Source: Cristatella mucedo
Lineage: Eukaryota > Bryozoa > Phylactolaemata > Cristatellidae
Assembly (NCBI GenBank): GCA_009760855.2
Contig: WPIO01000025.1
Span: 4,905,001 to 4,969,000 of the forward strand
Length of the DNA stretch: 64,000 bases
Direction: 5' to 3'
Notes under the pieces: generated by a model
Databases searched by the model: none
Seen by the model: only the letters and a program-made list of their open reading frames with translations
What the model was told of the DNA's origin: nothing
Made by a program: the position numbers and the translations under genes
Shown here: positions 48,392-56,705 of the stretch, piece after piece
Layout of the letters: the number at the start of each line of letters is the position of its first letter
Position numbering within the stretch: the first letter of the stretch is position 1

Positions 48392-50744
48392 GAAGATAGG
48401 ATGAACATGACCATTTGATATACCTGAGCAACACGTTCTGTATACAGCTATACTGTTTATGGATTAAGGTACACACAATATTTCAGCACTAGATGCTCAT
48501 GCATTCAAGGGCATGAGCTGGCACTTAACGAAGTAGACTAAACGCATGCAATAACGAGTAGCATTTCGAAAAAACTCCTTGCTCCCAGCTTTTTCCAGTA
48601 GATCAAAAAGATGGTATTACAAACATCATGAATGACCTGGAGCTGATGGATCAGCAGCCTCTCATAGTAAGCTTTTGAACACATAACACAGGCAACAGTA
48701 ACACCATAACACCTCACAGCTCAAACCACAGCTTATGTGCATATAGCTAGTACTAGATGCTGCAGGGAAAAGTTACGCCGATAAACAAGGGTAATCTATC
48801 TAGCATATCGTAAGAACAAAATGAAGTACATACACGCCTCCAGATCATTTCCTGACCAGTGAAAGCCAGAGGCAAATTGATGCCATTTAGTGCCATCCAG
48901 TCAATTTCCTGCTCCCACCGAGTCCAGTTCCACCATACTGACGTATAGCTGGCTGTACACACATTCTGGTAGTAGAAGAACCTGGAAATTCCACCAAAGG
49001 TAAACCTTTAATCTAACCAGCCAGTGCTGCACGTAGCTATGCAGAATATGCAGGCGGACCATTTCATTAAAAGTGTCACATGCATTAGGGTTACTTCCAC
49101 AACATTTAGTTCGCCAATCAATTGATGAGGAACTAATGGCGATAGGCAATGAAATAATAATGCTGCTAAGCTATCGAAGCGATCACGGTGAAGGTTTGGC
49201 TTCCAGGATATATATAGTTAGAAAGTCAGTTACTTCATACCAACTCGATGCTTTTAGTCAGTCTGGTTTGACAATCTGAATTGTATTTACAGGTGCAGGT
49301 ACACTGTATATATGAATGAACAAAAGAATGAACACAAACTTGCTTAGCGCAGTAAGACATACCGACCTCCGGGGTATCTAACAAGCATTGAACCACACTC
49401 TCTTTAAAAAAAATGTAACAGCCATGGCCTTCTCCACAAGGCCCACCATGGCTTACCTCCTTCATAGCTAGCAGAACTGCTAGACAGGTTTTAGCCTCCT
49501 CATATCCTCAGGTGCTTTATGGACAGTAAATCAGCTGCTCCATTAGCTTAAAGACTTTTGGCAGTAGAACCTTTGCTCAGCAGGTCCTAGATAAATGAGC
49601 TCACTTCCACACTTCTGACACAACGACATATTATCTCCTGCTGACACTTAGTGGCACATCCTTTCCAGACGTCCTGTGCTGCTACTTCCAAGTTATTCAC
49701 TTCATCGACTGCCCTCCAGATTCAGCTACATTTCTTGCTTTCTATTTGTTTCGCGAGATGAAGTCTGTTGGCTATCGAATGTACACTGAAAGCTGCCCGG
49801 GCTCTGAGAACACTACCGAAAACTCTCCTTCGTAACACTCAGCCATTTAGCCTTGTGGATTTGTTTGAGCAACTGATGGAAATATGCTTCATCCCTAAAT
49901 GCTTCTGAAAGCAAGACCAGTAACAAAATATCAGAGCAAAGCATATGAACGCTTTCCTGAAGAACATACCAGTAGCCACTGCGAATGCTCTGACAAGGGA
50001 AATAGGGAACTACACACCCAGAGCACAGGTCACTGACAAAAATCTATCGCCTATGTACTACTGTCAAATTGGTGATTTTTGATCCCATCTTTGAATTCGC
50101 ATGTGGGGAAGTTGATCGAACAGCTATGGGCTACGGGATCTACAAAGCAAAGGTATGGAATACAAATGACCAATCACTAGCAGTAGAAGTAGGAAGTGGG
50201 TACGTGGAGATAACCAAACCAACCTAAAAAGACTCACAGCCCTAACACTTTCAGGGCAGACTGTAAAACAGCAAAAAGGTGCAACCATGTCTGGTTGGGA
50301 AACAGTGGCTAAAGATGATGCCAAAAGTACATCAAGATCTCTAGTTAGCTTTAGAATAACGGCATATAAAACGTTGTACAAGCTGTGCACAGGCACGAAA
50401 ACAGCTGAGTGGTGAACAATCACGGCATGTTGGGGCTCTAGCGGGTGCCAACACATTCTTGGACTATCGCCCCTCAACATGCTGCCGTCGTCCTCTAACA
50501 ATCTGCTCATTCAAGGAGCGGCATTCATTTCTTTCCCATGCAGGGTGAGCATCAGTTTCAGTAGCCCACTTTATTTGGACTAAAAGTCCGGCAATTACTC
50601 AGGCAACCATAAGTAGACAGGCTAGGCAGGCATATGCATATCGGGTGCATAGCTCATAAAATAATGCTGAGTAAAGCAGTCGTGAGTATTGGCTCGTGCA
50701 GATGCACAAATGTGTCTGGATGTGACACGTGTGCATATCTGAGT

Positions 50745-50787
<43 letters not shown>

Positions 50788-53700
50788 TGAGTGAGTGAGT
50801 GAGTGAGTGAGTGAGTGAGTGAGTGAGTGAGTGAGTGAGTGAGTGTTTAATAATAATAATAATAAATTTGATATAGCACCCTCACAGAACTCAATCTCTT
50901 TCTAGGCACTTTACATTTGCTGCAAAGGAAGCACGATCGAATGGTTAGTGGTAGCATGCTCAATGGCAACAATTGTATTCAAGCATAACATGGTTAGGGG
51001 TGACATGCACAGGGTCAGCATGCAAATATGGATAGTGGCAGCATGCCAACTGCTCTCCCGACTCTGCTATGCTTTCCACTATCTCTTTGTTGCATGAGAC
51101 GAAGTTTGTTGGCTACCAAATGCGTACCGAAAGCCGCTTAGGCTGTGAGTGCGCTATACAAAACTATAGTCTTTACGGCTTTGTGGAGTTACAGACGGAG
51201 ATACATTACATTACATGCATAGCGTGTTTCCATTTATGTGTGCATAAATAAATAAAATAAATCCTAGCTGATTAAACAGCCTCTTTTTGTATAGCGACAG
51301 AAGAGCCTTTTATGGCTATCACCACCGCTTGCAGTGGCGATAAAGAATCGCCCACCGCAGGAATCGAACCCACGACCTCGTGACCGAGGTCGTTAAAGCA
51401 ACCGCTTTACCTAGTGTGCCATCGGGGCTCACCAAGCATGTCGGTGTGAGTGAGTGTGCACACATTTCATGTACATATAATACTAATTGCGCGAATTTCC
51501 ATATGTTTGCAATCCGGGCTCTGATTTTGAGCAAAAGACACACAGCTGTACATTTCATGCAGATGAATCAAGGAGGGAGCCAGTAGTCAACGAAGAAACT
51601 AAGAGCCACACAGCAACTGGCGCAAGCATGCACACAGGATGCAGGTGTTGCCAGCATCATTACAATAGCATCTTTAAGGTGTTCCACTTAAAAGAAGTAA
51701 GCACCACTGCTGTATGAAAAGCCTGACCTGTCGTTAGTCTGCACTTTCACAGCTTTAAGCACCAGTGGCAGTGGGAATGGCACGGCAAGCTGCCGACCGG
51801 CCCAGGTCACGGAGCAGCTGCAAAAGTTCTGGAGGTAGTAGTTAAAACCAAGAGCAGCTGCTACACCGGTGGTGCCTGTGATCGCCAGTCTGCCATTGGT
51901 GTCGGTGCTCAGCTAAAATGCAGAAACCCACCGTCGAGGAATTAGAAAATGACAGTAACCAGCAGCAACCGGTAAAGTTGTAGTAAGAATGAGTGAAACC
52001 AAAGAATTGAGAAGCAGCATCACAGTCGGGAAGGATTTTTTTTTACAGAAGGCTAAACGATCGCAACCGGCTTTAACTGATCAGTGGCACTCCGGTTGGG
52101 TTATGCCACACTCCAATCGACAGGACCGCCGATTTAACCCAGAATAAAAAGGCCAGATACAACTGCTACAAAGATAAAGAAACGATAACCTCAACATGTC
52201 ACACAAGCATAGGAGATCTGTAGCTGGTAGCAGACGAATGGCATCCTAAAAGAAGAAAATTGGCATGACCTTCTTCATAGTCATGAATGCATTGTGTCGA
52301 CTTTGTGACCAAGTGTTGACATTTCTGGAGAATTGTGTCATCTTACCCATACTGACACCGTGGCACCGAGGACTCCCGTTATCGTTATTGTTTAAATGAC
52401 TAGTAAAAATATTACCACCAACAGGATTCTAACCTGAGGCCCCACGGTTTTAAATACCAGCAACATAAACCACAAGACTACCGGACTGACTCGGTGACAT
52501 ATCTAAGGCATGGGCCACACAGCTTGCCCAGTGATTGAAGATGGTACCACATTTACCAAGCTATATGTAGGCCACTGACTTTTGGTTCTTAGTCCAACCT
52601 GACTAGTCATACAAATGAAAACAAATGCATTTCTATGTCGATGCAAGGTCGAATAAGTCCATGCCGACGTATGTACGGCAAAATGTACCGCCACATTAAC
52701 GATTCTACACAAGAAGCTTTGCTGTTTTACTACTAAGCATCAAATGCCATCAGAATTTCAAAAGCACAACAGAAAAATCCAGCATATCACCCACTCAGTC
52801 TTTGCGACTTTCAGGAATTGCATGTGGAGATACAAAGGCCTGCTTGATCTGGCAAGGCTCATTGATGATTCATGAAAAGCCACGAACAATTCAAGTTCTA
52901 CATTCTGATCAACATATACTCCACTTGTACCAGACGATGTCTTCATCTTCTGTTGTCTGCTAATCAAAACACGCAATACAAGGGTGGAATGTTCCTTACT
53001 TCACAAGTTTCTAATTTTTTTTACAACTGCCACATGCTGCCATCAGATATAGAAGCGTCTAGCTCTGTCAAAAAATATCCCACCCCAACACTTTGACTGG
53101 GGACGACAAGTGCAAAATGTTGCCCTTAAGGCGCACGACATGGCAAGCTATTCACTGCAGGTCGCTGCAGTCTGCCATTCGTAGCAGGCACCAACGAATG
53201 CGATCGGATACTGCACGACGTTAAGCAAATGGATCACAGGAAGTAAAATAGGCTACCGGCAACTATGCGCACGAACACAAATGCACTAGAACAAACAGGG
53301 ATTTGTCAGGGAAAAGGGAATGAATAATGGGCTCGATCTTTGGTAGTAAAAGCTTGTTACATTGGTACTAACTGCTTGCTTGAAGTCCCTTGATGTGAAG
53401 GACTGTGAACACCTCTCGAATAATGACAACGTGATATTGCTCTTGCATAAAGCTGCTGCAAAAAGGCCAAATGTTTGTTAACTCGATCCAATATCAAAAT
53501 GAAATAAAAGACGGTATAGCTCTCAGAAATTCTAATGAGATAATAGGTGTGGAAGGTGAGGACCATATATTTCAAACAACAGGCCAGCGATTTTATATAA
53601 TTTTTTTCGTGAACTTTTGCTGCCTGTCCTAGTTGCTGTATCTTCAATGCTTTAACGCCTACATGCACAATCCACCGAGCTATGGCTACAGTTTACAGAT

Positions 53701-54569
53701 CCTAGGTTCAAGACCCCAGCATGGCATTCACAAGATGAGCAAATAGATGAATGAGTTGAAAGAGGATCACTTGGTCGGGGAAAATATTGGCACTCACCTC
53801 AGAAGTATGGAAAACTTGAAGCCAGTAGCAATCCTCAAGAGCAGAAGCGAAATAAACAAGGATGCCCCCAAGGAGACAAGGAATAGTAAAAACTTCCATA
53901 CCTACTAGGGATGAAAGCCACTATGGCTCTTCTGAGATTTGTGTATAGGAAATCTATGTTAATATCAGAGCAGCCGATACACAAAATAAGTCATGATGCC
54001 ATCAGTGTTACAAAATATTACAAAACTAAACCCACAAATGAGCATTGCAGAGATAGCAGCACACAAATATTGCATTGACACGAAACAAGGCGTATTTCAG
54101 CATTAACTAAATCCAGCTATATAGAAAATGCTCTGACCCTATGGACCCACGGCTCTCAGAAAAGTTAAAACGAAGCGGTACCTCAAAAGTGTCGCGAAAC
54201 TGTAAGCCTATTTCGGGGTCGACCACGACGCTGAATTCGGCTCGCCGTCCGGGCAGTAGTCTGTCAATAAGTGCCAGTACCGCTTCGCTCTGTTCGGCTG
54301 CCGTCGACGATGAACTTATTTTATTCAGAGATGCCCAATCTTCAAAGGGGCCTGCTAATAAAATCTAAAGTCGTCGACTCAAGATAAAGGCAATAATTTT
54401 TGGCCTGTGATTATAAATATACATTGTAGACAAAAACGAGTCATTGAAAGCAGTCAAGCAATTTTATCCTTAATTCCACAATGTTATAAAAATCGGCAGA
54501 TGAGGGTGCACCAGCCACGAGTTGTCGTAGTGGCAGTACGTAACGTAACGCAACGCGCGCACGATTCAT
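23418..54569 (-). CDS. NAGLU: Alpha-N-acetylglucosaminidase (GH89), 18 exons rebuilt, last residues missing
   Basis: Gene-level entry. NAGLU is the lysosomal exo-glycosidase that removes terminal alpha-N-acetylglucosamine from heparan sulfate. The exons listed separately join, all in phase and with GT-AG borders, to about 734 codons; human NAGLU has 743 residues. The order follows the family: N-terminal domain (exons 2-3), the [10 protein letters not shown]...WWNWTRWE...DWMALNGIN block (exon 4), GPAFLAW...[15 protein letters not shown] (exon 5), DPFNEE with the acid/base Glu (exon 8; human E316), [15 protein letters not shown] (exon 10), [13 protein letters not shown] with the nucleophile Glu (exon 11; human E446), and the helical C-terminal domain (exons 12-18). 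No frameshift or internal stop appears, so it should be functional. Introns run from 0.14 kb to about 6 kb, with LINE/SINE DNA concentrated in the larger ones. Uncertain: exon 1 and the last exon. Confidence 0.93.
23696..23753 (-). CDS. NAGLU: NAGLU exon 17
   Basis: [19 protein letters not shown], matching YYTPRWRLFLEALVDSVAQ. Acceptor TTTGTAG, donor GTAAGC at 23695; the split Asp codon with exon 16 fits. Confidence 0.92.
25480..25545 (+). mobile_element. tRNA-derived SINE remnant
   Basis: GGCTCATTGGTTACCTAACTG resembles an A box and AGTTCGAGTCC is a good B box 35 bases on. Similar but weaker pairs occur at 24751-24830 and 26560-26640. Confidence 0.5.
25680..26235 (+). mobile_element. L2-A LINE, C-terminal ORF and 3' end
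   Basis: A readable C-terminal stretch: [20 protein letters not shown], then [18 protein letters not shown], typical of L2/CR1 LINEs. The 3' UTR and the tail TGTAAAGTGCCTAGAAAGAG end in an ATT run. Confidence 0.85.
26365..26440 (-). mobile_element. tRNA-derived SINE remnant
   Basis: Minus strand: GGCCTCTGGGTAAGTTGC as A box and GCCGGTTCGAATCCTA as a near-consensus B box. Related to but diverged from SINE-2. Confidence 0.6.
27417..27488 (+). repeat. Perfect 36-bp tandem duplication
   Basis: Two identical units beginning GATGGCAGCATGCCGTTAAA lie back to back. Confidence 0.95.
28009..28055. repeat. (CA)n microsatellite with CAG flank
   Basis: About 22 CA units followed by GCAGCAGCAGCA. Confidence 0.95.
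28476..28703 (-). CDS. NAGLU: NAGLU exon 16
   Basis: [20 protein letters not shown] and [20 protein letters not shown] match SDSRFLLGSWLEQA and YQLTLWGPEGNILDYANKQ. Acceptor TCTGCAG. An in-frame TAA follows but lies inside the donor GTAAGC at 28475, so this is not the gene end. Confidence 0.95.
29122..29149. repeat. 10-bp perfect hairpin
   Basis: GTCCGACGAC, loop ATCACACA, GTCGTCGGAC. Confidence 0.85.
29499..29517 (+). repeat. Poly-G run
   Basis: Nineteen consecutive G, then GAGAGGGGGAGGGGGAG. Confidence 0.9.
29945..30015 (+). mobile_element. L2-A 3' tail remnant
   Basis: CCTGAAAAGAGATTAGCTTC, then TCTTAGGGTACAATACAAA and a degenerate ATT end. Confidence 0.5.
30727..30831 (-). CDS. NAGLU: NAGLU exon 15
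   Basis: [20 protein letters not shown] then [10 protein letters not shown], matching RYDLLDLTRQAVQEL. Acceptor ACTCAG, donor GTATTG at 30726, phase 2. Confidence 0.93.
30832..32719 (-). other. NAGLU intron 14
   Basis: A tRNA-like remnant at 30995-31075 and otherwise unique sequence. Short open frames lack support. Confidence 0.5.
30995..31075 (-). mobile_element. tRNA-derived SINE remnant
   Basis: Minus strand: CCGGTAAGACGCTTGC as A box and CCCAGGTTCAACCC as B box. Confidence 0.5.
32720..32820 (-). CDS. NAGLU: NAGLU exon 14
   Basis: [12 protein letters not shown] and [10 protein letters not shown] match FEAWRLLLTSA...SPAFR. Acceptor TCTGCAG, donor GTAAGT at 32719, phase 2; the next exon completes an Arg codon. 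Confidence 0.92.
33051..33265. repeat. (TC)n tract
   Basis: About 215 bases of TC with ATCTCACTCGC interruptions repeated four times. Confidence 0.95.
34188..34216. repeat. (CAG)n run
   Basis: About nine CAG units, intronic. Confidence 0.95.
34637..34723 (-). CDS. NAGLU: NAGLU exon 13
   Basis: [20 protein letters not shown] then RPSLNMTSN, matching the SVYNC...RRPSLQMNTS stretch. Acceptor TTTGCAG, donor GTAAGT at 34636; 29 codons. Confidence 0.9.
35105..35184. repeat. (GT)n microsatellite
   Basis: About 39 GT units, next to the end of an L2-B copy. Confidence 0.95.
35190..35400 (-). mobile_element. L2-B LINE 3' end
   Basis: The reverse complement of the L2-B tail: CTACGTGGGTGTTACTCAGG, AGAGTTTTCTACAGTGCACT, then the AAAGACTTCATCTCATGCAAC block. 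Confidence 0.75.
35501..35573 (-). CDS. NAGLU: NAGLU exon 12
   Basis: [20 protein letters not shown] then LILA, matching the FAARRYGVS...AWRLLL helix. Acceptor CTTGTAG, donor GTAAGT at 35500; 73 bases that keep phase. Confidence 0.92.
35574..37136 (-). other. NAGLU intron 11
   Basis: A tRNA-like remnant at 35757-35835 (B box GCAGATTCGAGTCG) and otherwise unique sequence. Overlapping plus-strand frames at 35.9-36.6 kb are unsupported. Confidence 0.5.
37137..37279 (-). CDS. NAGLU: NAGLU exon 11: catalytic nucleophile Glu
   Basis: [20 protein letters not shown] matches FPNSTMVGTGMAPEGISQN; the Glu of MEG corresponds to the nucleophile (human E446). Acceptor GACAG, donor GTACGT at 37136, phase 2. 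Confidence 0.95.
37489..37638 (-). CDS. NAGLU: NAGLU exon 10
   Basis: [16 protein letters not shown] and [19 protein letters not shown] match the conserved LLVLDLFAE and GQPFIWCMLHNFGGN blocks. Acceptor TTTGCAG, donor GTATGA at 37488; 50 codons, phase 0 on both sides. Confidence 0.95.
37682..37852 (-). mobile_element. SINE-1 copy
   Basis: Minus strand: A box TTGGCCCAGGGGTTAAGG, B box GTCGTGGGCTCGAATCC, then GATTAAGTTCACTTAGAGTG and GCTATACAAATGAATTATAT. The only minus-strand SINE-1 in the window. Confidence 0.85.
38405..38475 (+). mobile_element. L2-A 3' tail
   Basis: GCAATGTAAAGTGCCTAGAA, then GAGATTAAGTTCTCTGAGGG and CACTATACAAATGTATTATT. Confidence 0.8.
38483..38571. repeat. (CA)n microsatellite
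   Basis: CA run with CG interruptions, directly after the L2-A tail. Confidence 0.95.
38841..38873. repeat. 11-bp perfect hairpin
   Basis: CATCTGCCGCC, loop of 11 bases, GGCGGCAGATG. Confidence 0.85.
41221..41380 (-). CDS. NAGLU: NAGLU exon 9
   Basis: [14 protein letters not shown] and [20 protein letters not shown] match the AVWLLQGWLFQ...FWGPAQ region. Acceptor TTTTAG, donor GTAAGA at 41220, phase 0. Confidence 0.95.
41455..41525 (-). CDS. NAGLU: NAGLU exon 8: catalytic acid/base Glu
   Basis: [20 protein letters not shown] contains the FNE motif whose Glu is the general acid/base (human E316). Acceptor GCCAG at 41527-41526, donor GTACAA at 41454, phase 2. Confidence 0.93.
41642..41705 (-). 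CDS. NAGLU: NAGLU exon 7
   Basis: [20 protein letters not shown] with acceptor TTTTTAG and donor GTAACA at 41641; phase 2 in, phase 0 out. Matches the [21 protein letters not shown] segment. Confidence 0.92.
42064..42129 (-). CDS. NAGLU: NAGLU exon 6
   Basis: A short exon coding for [21 protein letters not shown], matching [21 protein letters not shown]. Acceptor CTTTCAG, donor GTGAGT at 42063; splits codons on both sides. Confidence 0.92.
42781..43013 (-). CDS. NAGLU: NAGLU exon 5
   Basis: [38 protein letters not shown] and [19 protein letters not shown] follow the human protein with no gap. Acceptor GCTGCAG; donor GTTGGT at 42780, phase 2. Confidence 0.95.
43590..43800. mobile_element. 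Two L2-A tails facing each other
   Basis: A plus-strand tail (AAAGTGCCTAGTGAGAAATT to the ATT run) meets a minus-strand tail (AAT run, then GATAAAGCGCCCACAGAGAA and GTGCTTCACATTTGCTGC). A (TC)n stretch at about 43724-43751 interrupts the second. Confidence 0.8.
43868..43935 (-). mobile_element. L2-A 3' tail
   Basis: GACATTTGTATAGCACCCTA, then AAGAACTAGATCAATG: the reverse-complement tail. Confidence 0.65.
43945..44880 (+). mobile_element. L2-A LINE split by SINE-1
   Basis: The 5' part runs to about 44085 (CTTGTTTAGACAGGGATACC, then TTTACAGCTGATACAAA). It resumes at about 44290 with CTGTAGCTAGGCTTG and continues through the C-terminal block (GGAGACCGTGCCTTTAGTTC) to the tail near 44878. The break falls inside a sequence that is continuous in the copy at 59905. 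Confidence 0.85.
44086..44289 (+). mobile_element. SINE-1 copy nested in L2-A
   Basis: A box TTTGGTCCAGTGGTTAAGTG, B box GTGGGCTCGAGCCCC, L2-A-like tail GATTAAGTTATCTTGGAGCG, ending in a (TA)n run (about 44221-44285). Confidence 0.88.
44880..46140 (-). mobile_element. L2-A LINE with readable reverse-transcriptase block
   Basis: On the minus strand: [14 protein letters not shown]-like, then [15 protein letters not shown], an interrupting GA repeat, [12 protein letters not shown] (the family norm is YADDTQLYL, so the catalytic Asp pair is damaged), [19 protein letters not shown], and the HWLLIKQ...[15 protein letters not shown]-terminal region. Frameshifts and the repeat leave it dead. Confidence 0.85.
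45834..45917. repeat. (GA)n microsatellite inside a LINE
   Basis: About 84 bases of pure GA between two reverse-transcriptase motifs of the L2-A copy. Confidence 0.95.
46531..46665 (+). mobile_element. SINE-1 copy
   Basis: A box ACTGGCCCGGTGGTTTAGC, B box GTGGGGTCGAGCCCC, tail GATTAAGTTCTCTAAGGGCA and CTATAGAAATTAATTATAT. Confidence 0.85.
46670..48833 (-). other. Rest of NAGLU intron 4
   Basis: Two opposite-strand open frames overlap at 46.7-47.4 kb (192 and 197 codons) with no recognisable motif, and an (AT)n run lies at 48351-48388. I see no supported gene. Confidence 0.45.
48834..48981 (-). CDS. NAGLU: NAGLU exon 4: WWNW active-site block
   Basis: [20 protein letters not shown] and [19 protein letters not shown] are near-identical to the family signature. 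Acceptor TTCCAG at 48983-48982 completes an Arg codon split from exon 3; donor GTATGT at 48833, phase 0. Confidence 0.95.
49540..49865 (+). mobile_element. L2-B LINE 3' fragment
   Basis: TGCTGCTACTTCCAAGTTAT, then GAGATGAAGTCTGTTGGCTA and AACTCTCCTTCGTAACACTC match the L2-B copy at 5.6-6.5 kb. Confidence 0.75.
50748..50843. repeat. (GT)n followed by (GAGT)n
   Basis: A GT run turns into about fifteen GAGT units, beside an L2-A tail. Confidence 0.95.
50850..51050 (-). mobile_element. L2-A 3' end
   Basis: AAT run, GATATAGCACCCTCACAGAA, CACTTTACATTTGCTGCAAA, then the inverted L2-A 3' UTR (GGTGACATGCACAGGGTCAG). Confidence 0.8.
51050..51235 (+). mobile_element. L2-B 3' tail
   Basis: GAGACGAAGTTTGTTGGCTA, GAAAGCCGCTTAGGCTGTGA, GCGCTATACAAAACTATAGT, ending ACATTACATTACATGCAT. 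Confidence 0.8.
51256..51434 (-). mobile_element. SINE-2 copy 3
   Basis: Minus strand: A box GGCACACTAGGTAAAGCGG, B box GTGGGTTCGATTCC, tail CGCTATACAAAAAGAGGCTG and TTTAATCAGCTAGGATTT. The best-preserved copy. Confidence 0.9.
51728..51912 (-). CDS. NAGLU: NAGLU exon 3
   Basis: [20 protein letters not shown] and [14 protein letters not shown] match the [27 protein letters not shown] region of human NAGLU. Acceptor TTTTAG at 51914-51913; donor GTCAGG at 51727, phase 2. Confidence 0.92.
51913..54181 (-). other. NAGLU intron 2
   Basis: A tRNA-like remnant at 52425-52500 (minus, B box CTCAGGTTAGAATCC) and otherwise unique AT-rich sequence. No gene seen. Confidence 0.5.
54182..54351 (-). CDS. 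NAGLU: NAGLU exon 2: N-terminal domain
   Basis: Codes for [29 protein letters not shown] and FRDTFE, matching the ALVARLLGP...DFSVSVE start of human NAGLU. Donor GTACCG at 54181, phase 0. The acceptor is TTAGCAG; using the AG three bases earlier would add one residue. Confidence 0.85.
54512..54569 (-). CDS. NAGLU: NAGLU exon 1 (tentative)
   Basis: The ATG at 54569 opens [20 protein letters not shown] and reaches a possible donor (GTGCAC) in phase 1, which fits exon 2. The hydrophobic stretch is broken by arginines, so it is a poor signal peptide, and the donor is weak. A different first exon further up is possible. Confidence 0.35.
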
Positions 54570-55380
54570 CGCTCAGCGAAACCTTTATTTCCGCTGGCTC
54601 GAGCCTCGAGGCTCGGCTAGCGGGGCAAGAATGCAGAAGGCAGGTTCGCTACGCGGGAAGCCGGAAGCTGAAGGTATTCAAGCTCGCGCTGGCTCAAATC
54701 GCAGCGCCCTCGTGGCGACAACAAGGCGTGACACATCGCGCGGTACCCAAGCGCGTCACCGCAATGTCACTAGCAGGCTCCTGGCGAAGTCTTACTTGGA
54801 AAATCTTCCACTTCCTATACTAATGAAGTATAATAGCGCTTTAATTTCGCCACCAATTTCAATGCATGCAGAGTTCGCAAGACCGCCACGGTCCGCCGAG
54901 ATTGCCGCTTAAATACGGTCTCGTTGCTTTTGAGTTGTCGTCTGAGTTGGTGACACAGCTGAGAGTAACTGTTTGCACATTCCTCTGTCGGCCTCAAAGG
55001 GATCGCTTACGGCAGCTGTCCTTTACCGCGAGCAGTGCGCGCAGCAGTATTAAAGACTGCACATACGACATCGTATAGGAAGAGGTGCTCGGCGGCACCG
55101 CATCTACGGCAGACGCCACCTCCTTTGTCTCGTACTAGGTAAGCGTGAAGGAGAACTCAATTACGGATGACTCATGGAGCTAGACGGAGTCAGCCGTACG
55201 ACCTACCGTAATCACCGCTGATAGCACTAACAGCGATACTCGATAGAAGAAATAACACCGTCGTCCTCATAGCGTTGGCCAACGCAGGCTAACTGGACTC
55301 GCGTGGGCGTGATCGACCTTCACCCATCAAGGTAACTCGCCCACCTCCCCAAGCGGTCTATGTGCACCAGTGCGTCTGTG
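54570..55380. promoter_or_regulatory. GC-rich region upstream of NAGLU
   Basis: CpG-containing sequence directly before the tentative NAGLU ATG, in contrast to the AT-rich introns. This is the likely NAGLU promoter and 5' UTR area. No TATA box identified. Confidence 0.35.
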
Positions 55381-55382
55381 TT

Positions 55383-55760
55383 AATGTAATGTATCTCCGT
55401 CTGTAACTCCACAAACTCATAGAGACCACGTGGGTGTTACACAGGAGAGTTTTGTATAGCGCACTCACAGCCTAAGCGGCTTTCGGTACGCATTCGGTAC
55501 CCAACAGACTTCGTCTCACGCAACGCGGAGAAAGTGGGAAGCATAGCAGAGTCAGGAGAGCAGTGGAGGTAGTGAGTAGAATAGAAGTAGCAGCTCAGGG
55601 CCGCTGAAAAGGATGTGCCATAGTCGGCAGTAGGAGATTAGTTGTCGTTGCGTAAGAATTGTGGAAGCAAGTTCCACAGTCTAGGACCTGCAGAGCTAAC
55701 TTCTGTCGCCAACTGTCTGTAAGCGGAGGAATGGGACAGCTAATTTATTGTCCACACAGG
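55383..55760 (-). mobile_element. L2-B LINE 3' end
   Basis: TTAATGTAATGTATCTCCGT, then GAGAGTTTTGTATAGCGCAC and CAACAGACTTCGTCTCACGC: the reverse complement of the L2-B 3' region. It extends into the C-terminal ORF (CAAGTTCCACAGTCTAGGAC). Confidence 0.85.
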
Positions 55761-56227
55761 ACCTGAGGGCGCGAACAGGCTGAAACTGTGTTGACCTCTG
55801 TTATTGGACGCGCGCTGTGGCGTGTGTCGTCGAAGTCATTTGACTACAGCAGCGATATCTCGTTGGTTTCGTTCGTATCTCGTTGGTCGGTAAACATTTA
55901 TTATGGCCGGTAGGGCGCTTTTGGCAGAGAAGCGTTTCCGGGTTGTATTGGCTGCCGACGATGTTCTCTAAAACTCGTCTTCAGGTCACTGCATCGTAGT
56001 TTAGTATTACCATAGCGTGCAGTTTTCTGTAAATATCTGAGAAACGCGTGGAATTTGACATGCTGCAGGTGAGCCTTTTTCCAATTTTTTTGTCGAGTGG
56101 CCGGTCTCTCGTCGCGTTGGCGGAATCGGGCTATTCCGGCCTGCAGCGAGTATTTACGTACGCATTGACAGCGTTATCTTCACCCTTGTTGAAGCTGCAA
56201 ATGCAATAAACAGCGTATTCAAAATAA

Positions 56228-56392
56228 AATATTAGCTGATTTAAAAGCCTTAATTGTATAGCAGCAGAAGAGCCTTGACGGCTTTGGCCACCGCTTGAAG
56301 TTGGCAATAAAGAATCGCCGACGGCAGGATTCGAACCTACGTTCTCGGTCTTGAAGGGCGAGGACCTTACCTCCTGGGCTATCTCGGCCCAA
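56228..56392 (-). mobile_element. SINE-2 copy 4 (diverged)
   Basis: Minus strand: A box GGCCGAGATAGCCCAGGAGG, B box GTAGGTTCGAATCC, tail GCTATACAATTAAGGCTTTT. Its head differs from the other copies, so it may be a sister subfamily. Confidence 0.8.
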
Positions 56393-56705
56393 CTCATGTT
56401 CATTTTAAGAGCTTCTCCTGGCGGAATGGACAATTTTTTATATTTACAGCGCACCATATTTCTCGAATTGGCTACCCTTTCACCACAGTTCGGTACCGGC
56501 TCGCCTACGAGGAAGATCAGCGCCGGGCATCTTTGATTAGTTTGATATAGCGAGCGGTTGTAGCTAACTAGTGACATCCGAACTTTAAACAAAGGCTGGA
56601 GAACTACTCGAAATGTGGAAACACTGCATGCGTTAAAAGGGTACTATTTAGCGAAAATTACGAACGGGTGCAATTAAGTCAGCGGGCACGTATGACTGTA
56701 GTTTC

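Noticed and set aside
50124-50510. 128-codon minus frame as a nested gene
   Set aside because: Looks like a piece of LINE-type sequence ([19 protein letters not shown]) but too short and degraded to assign; not called.
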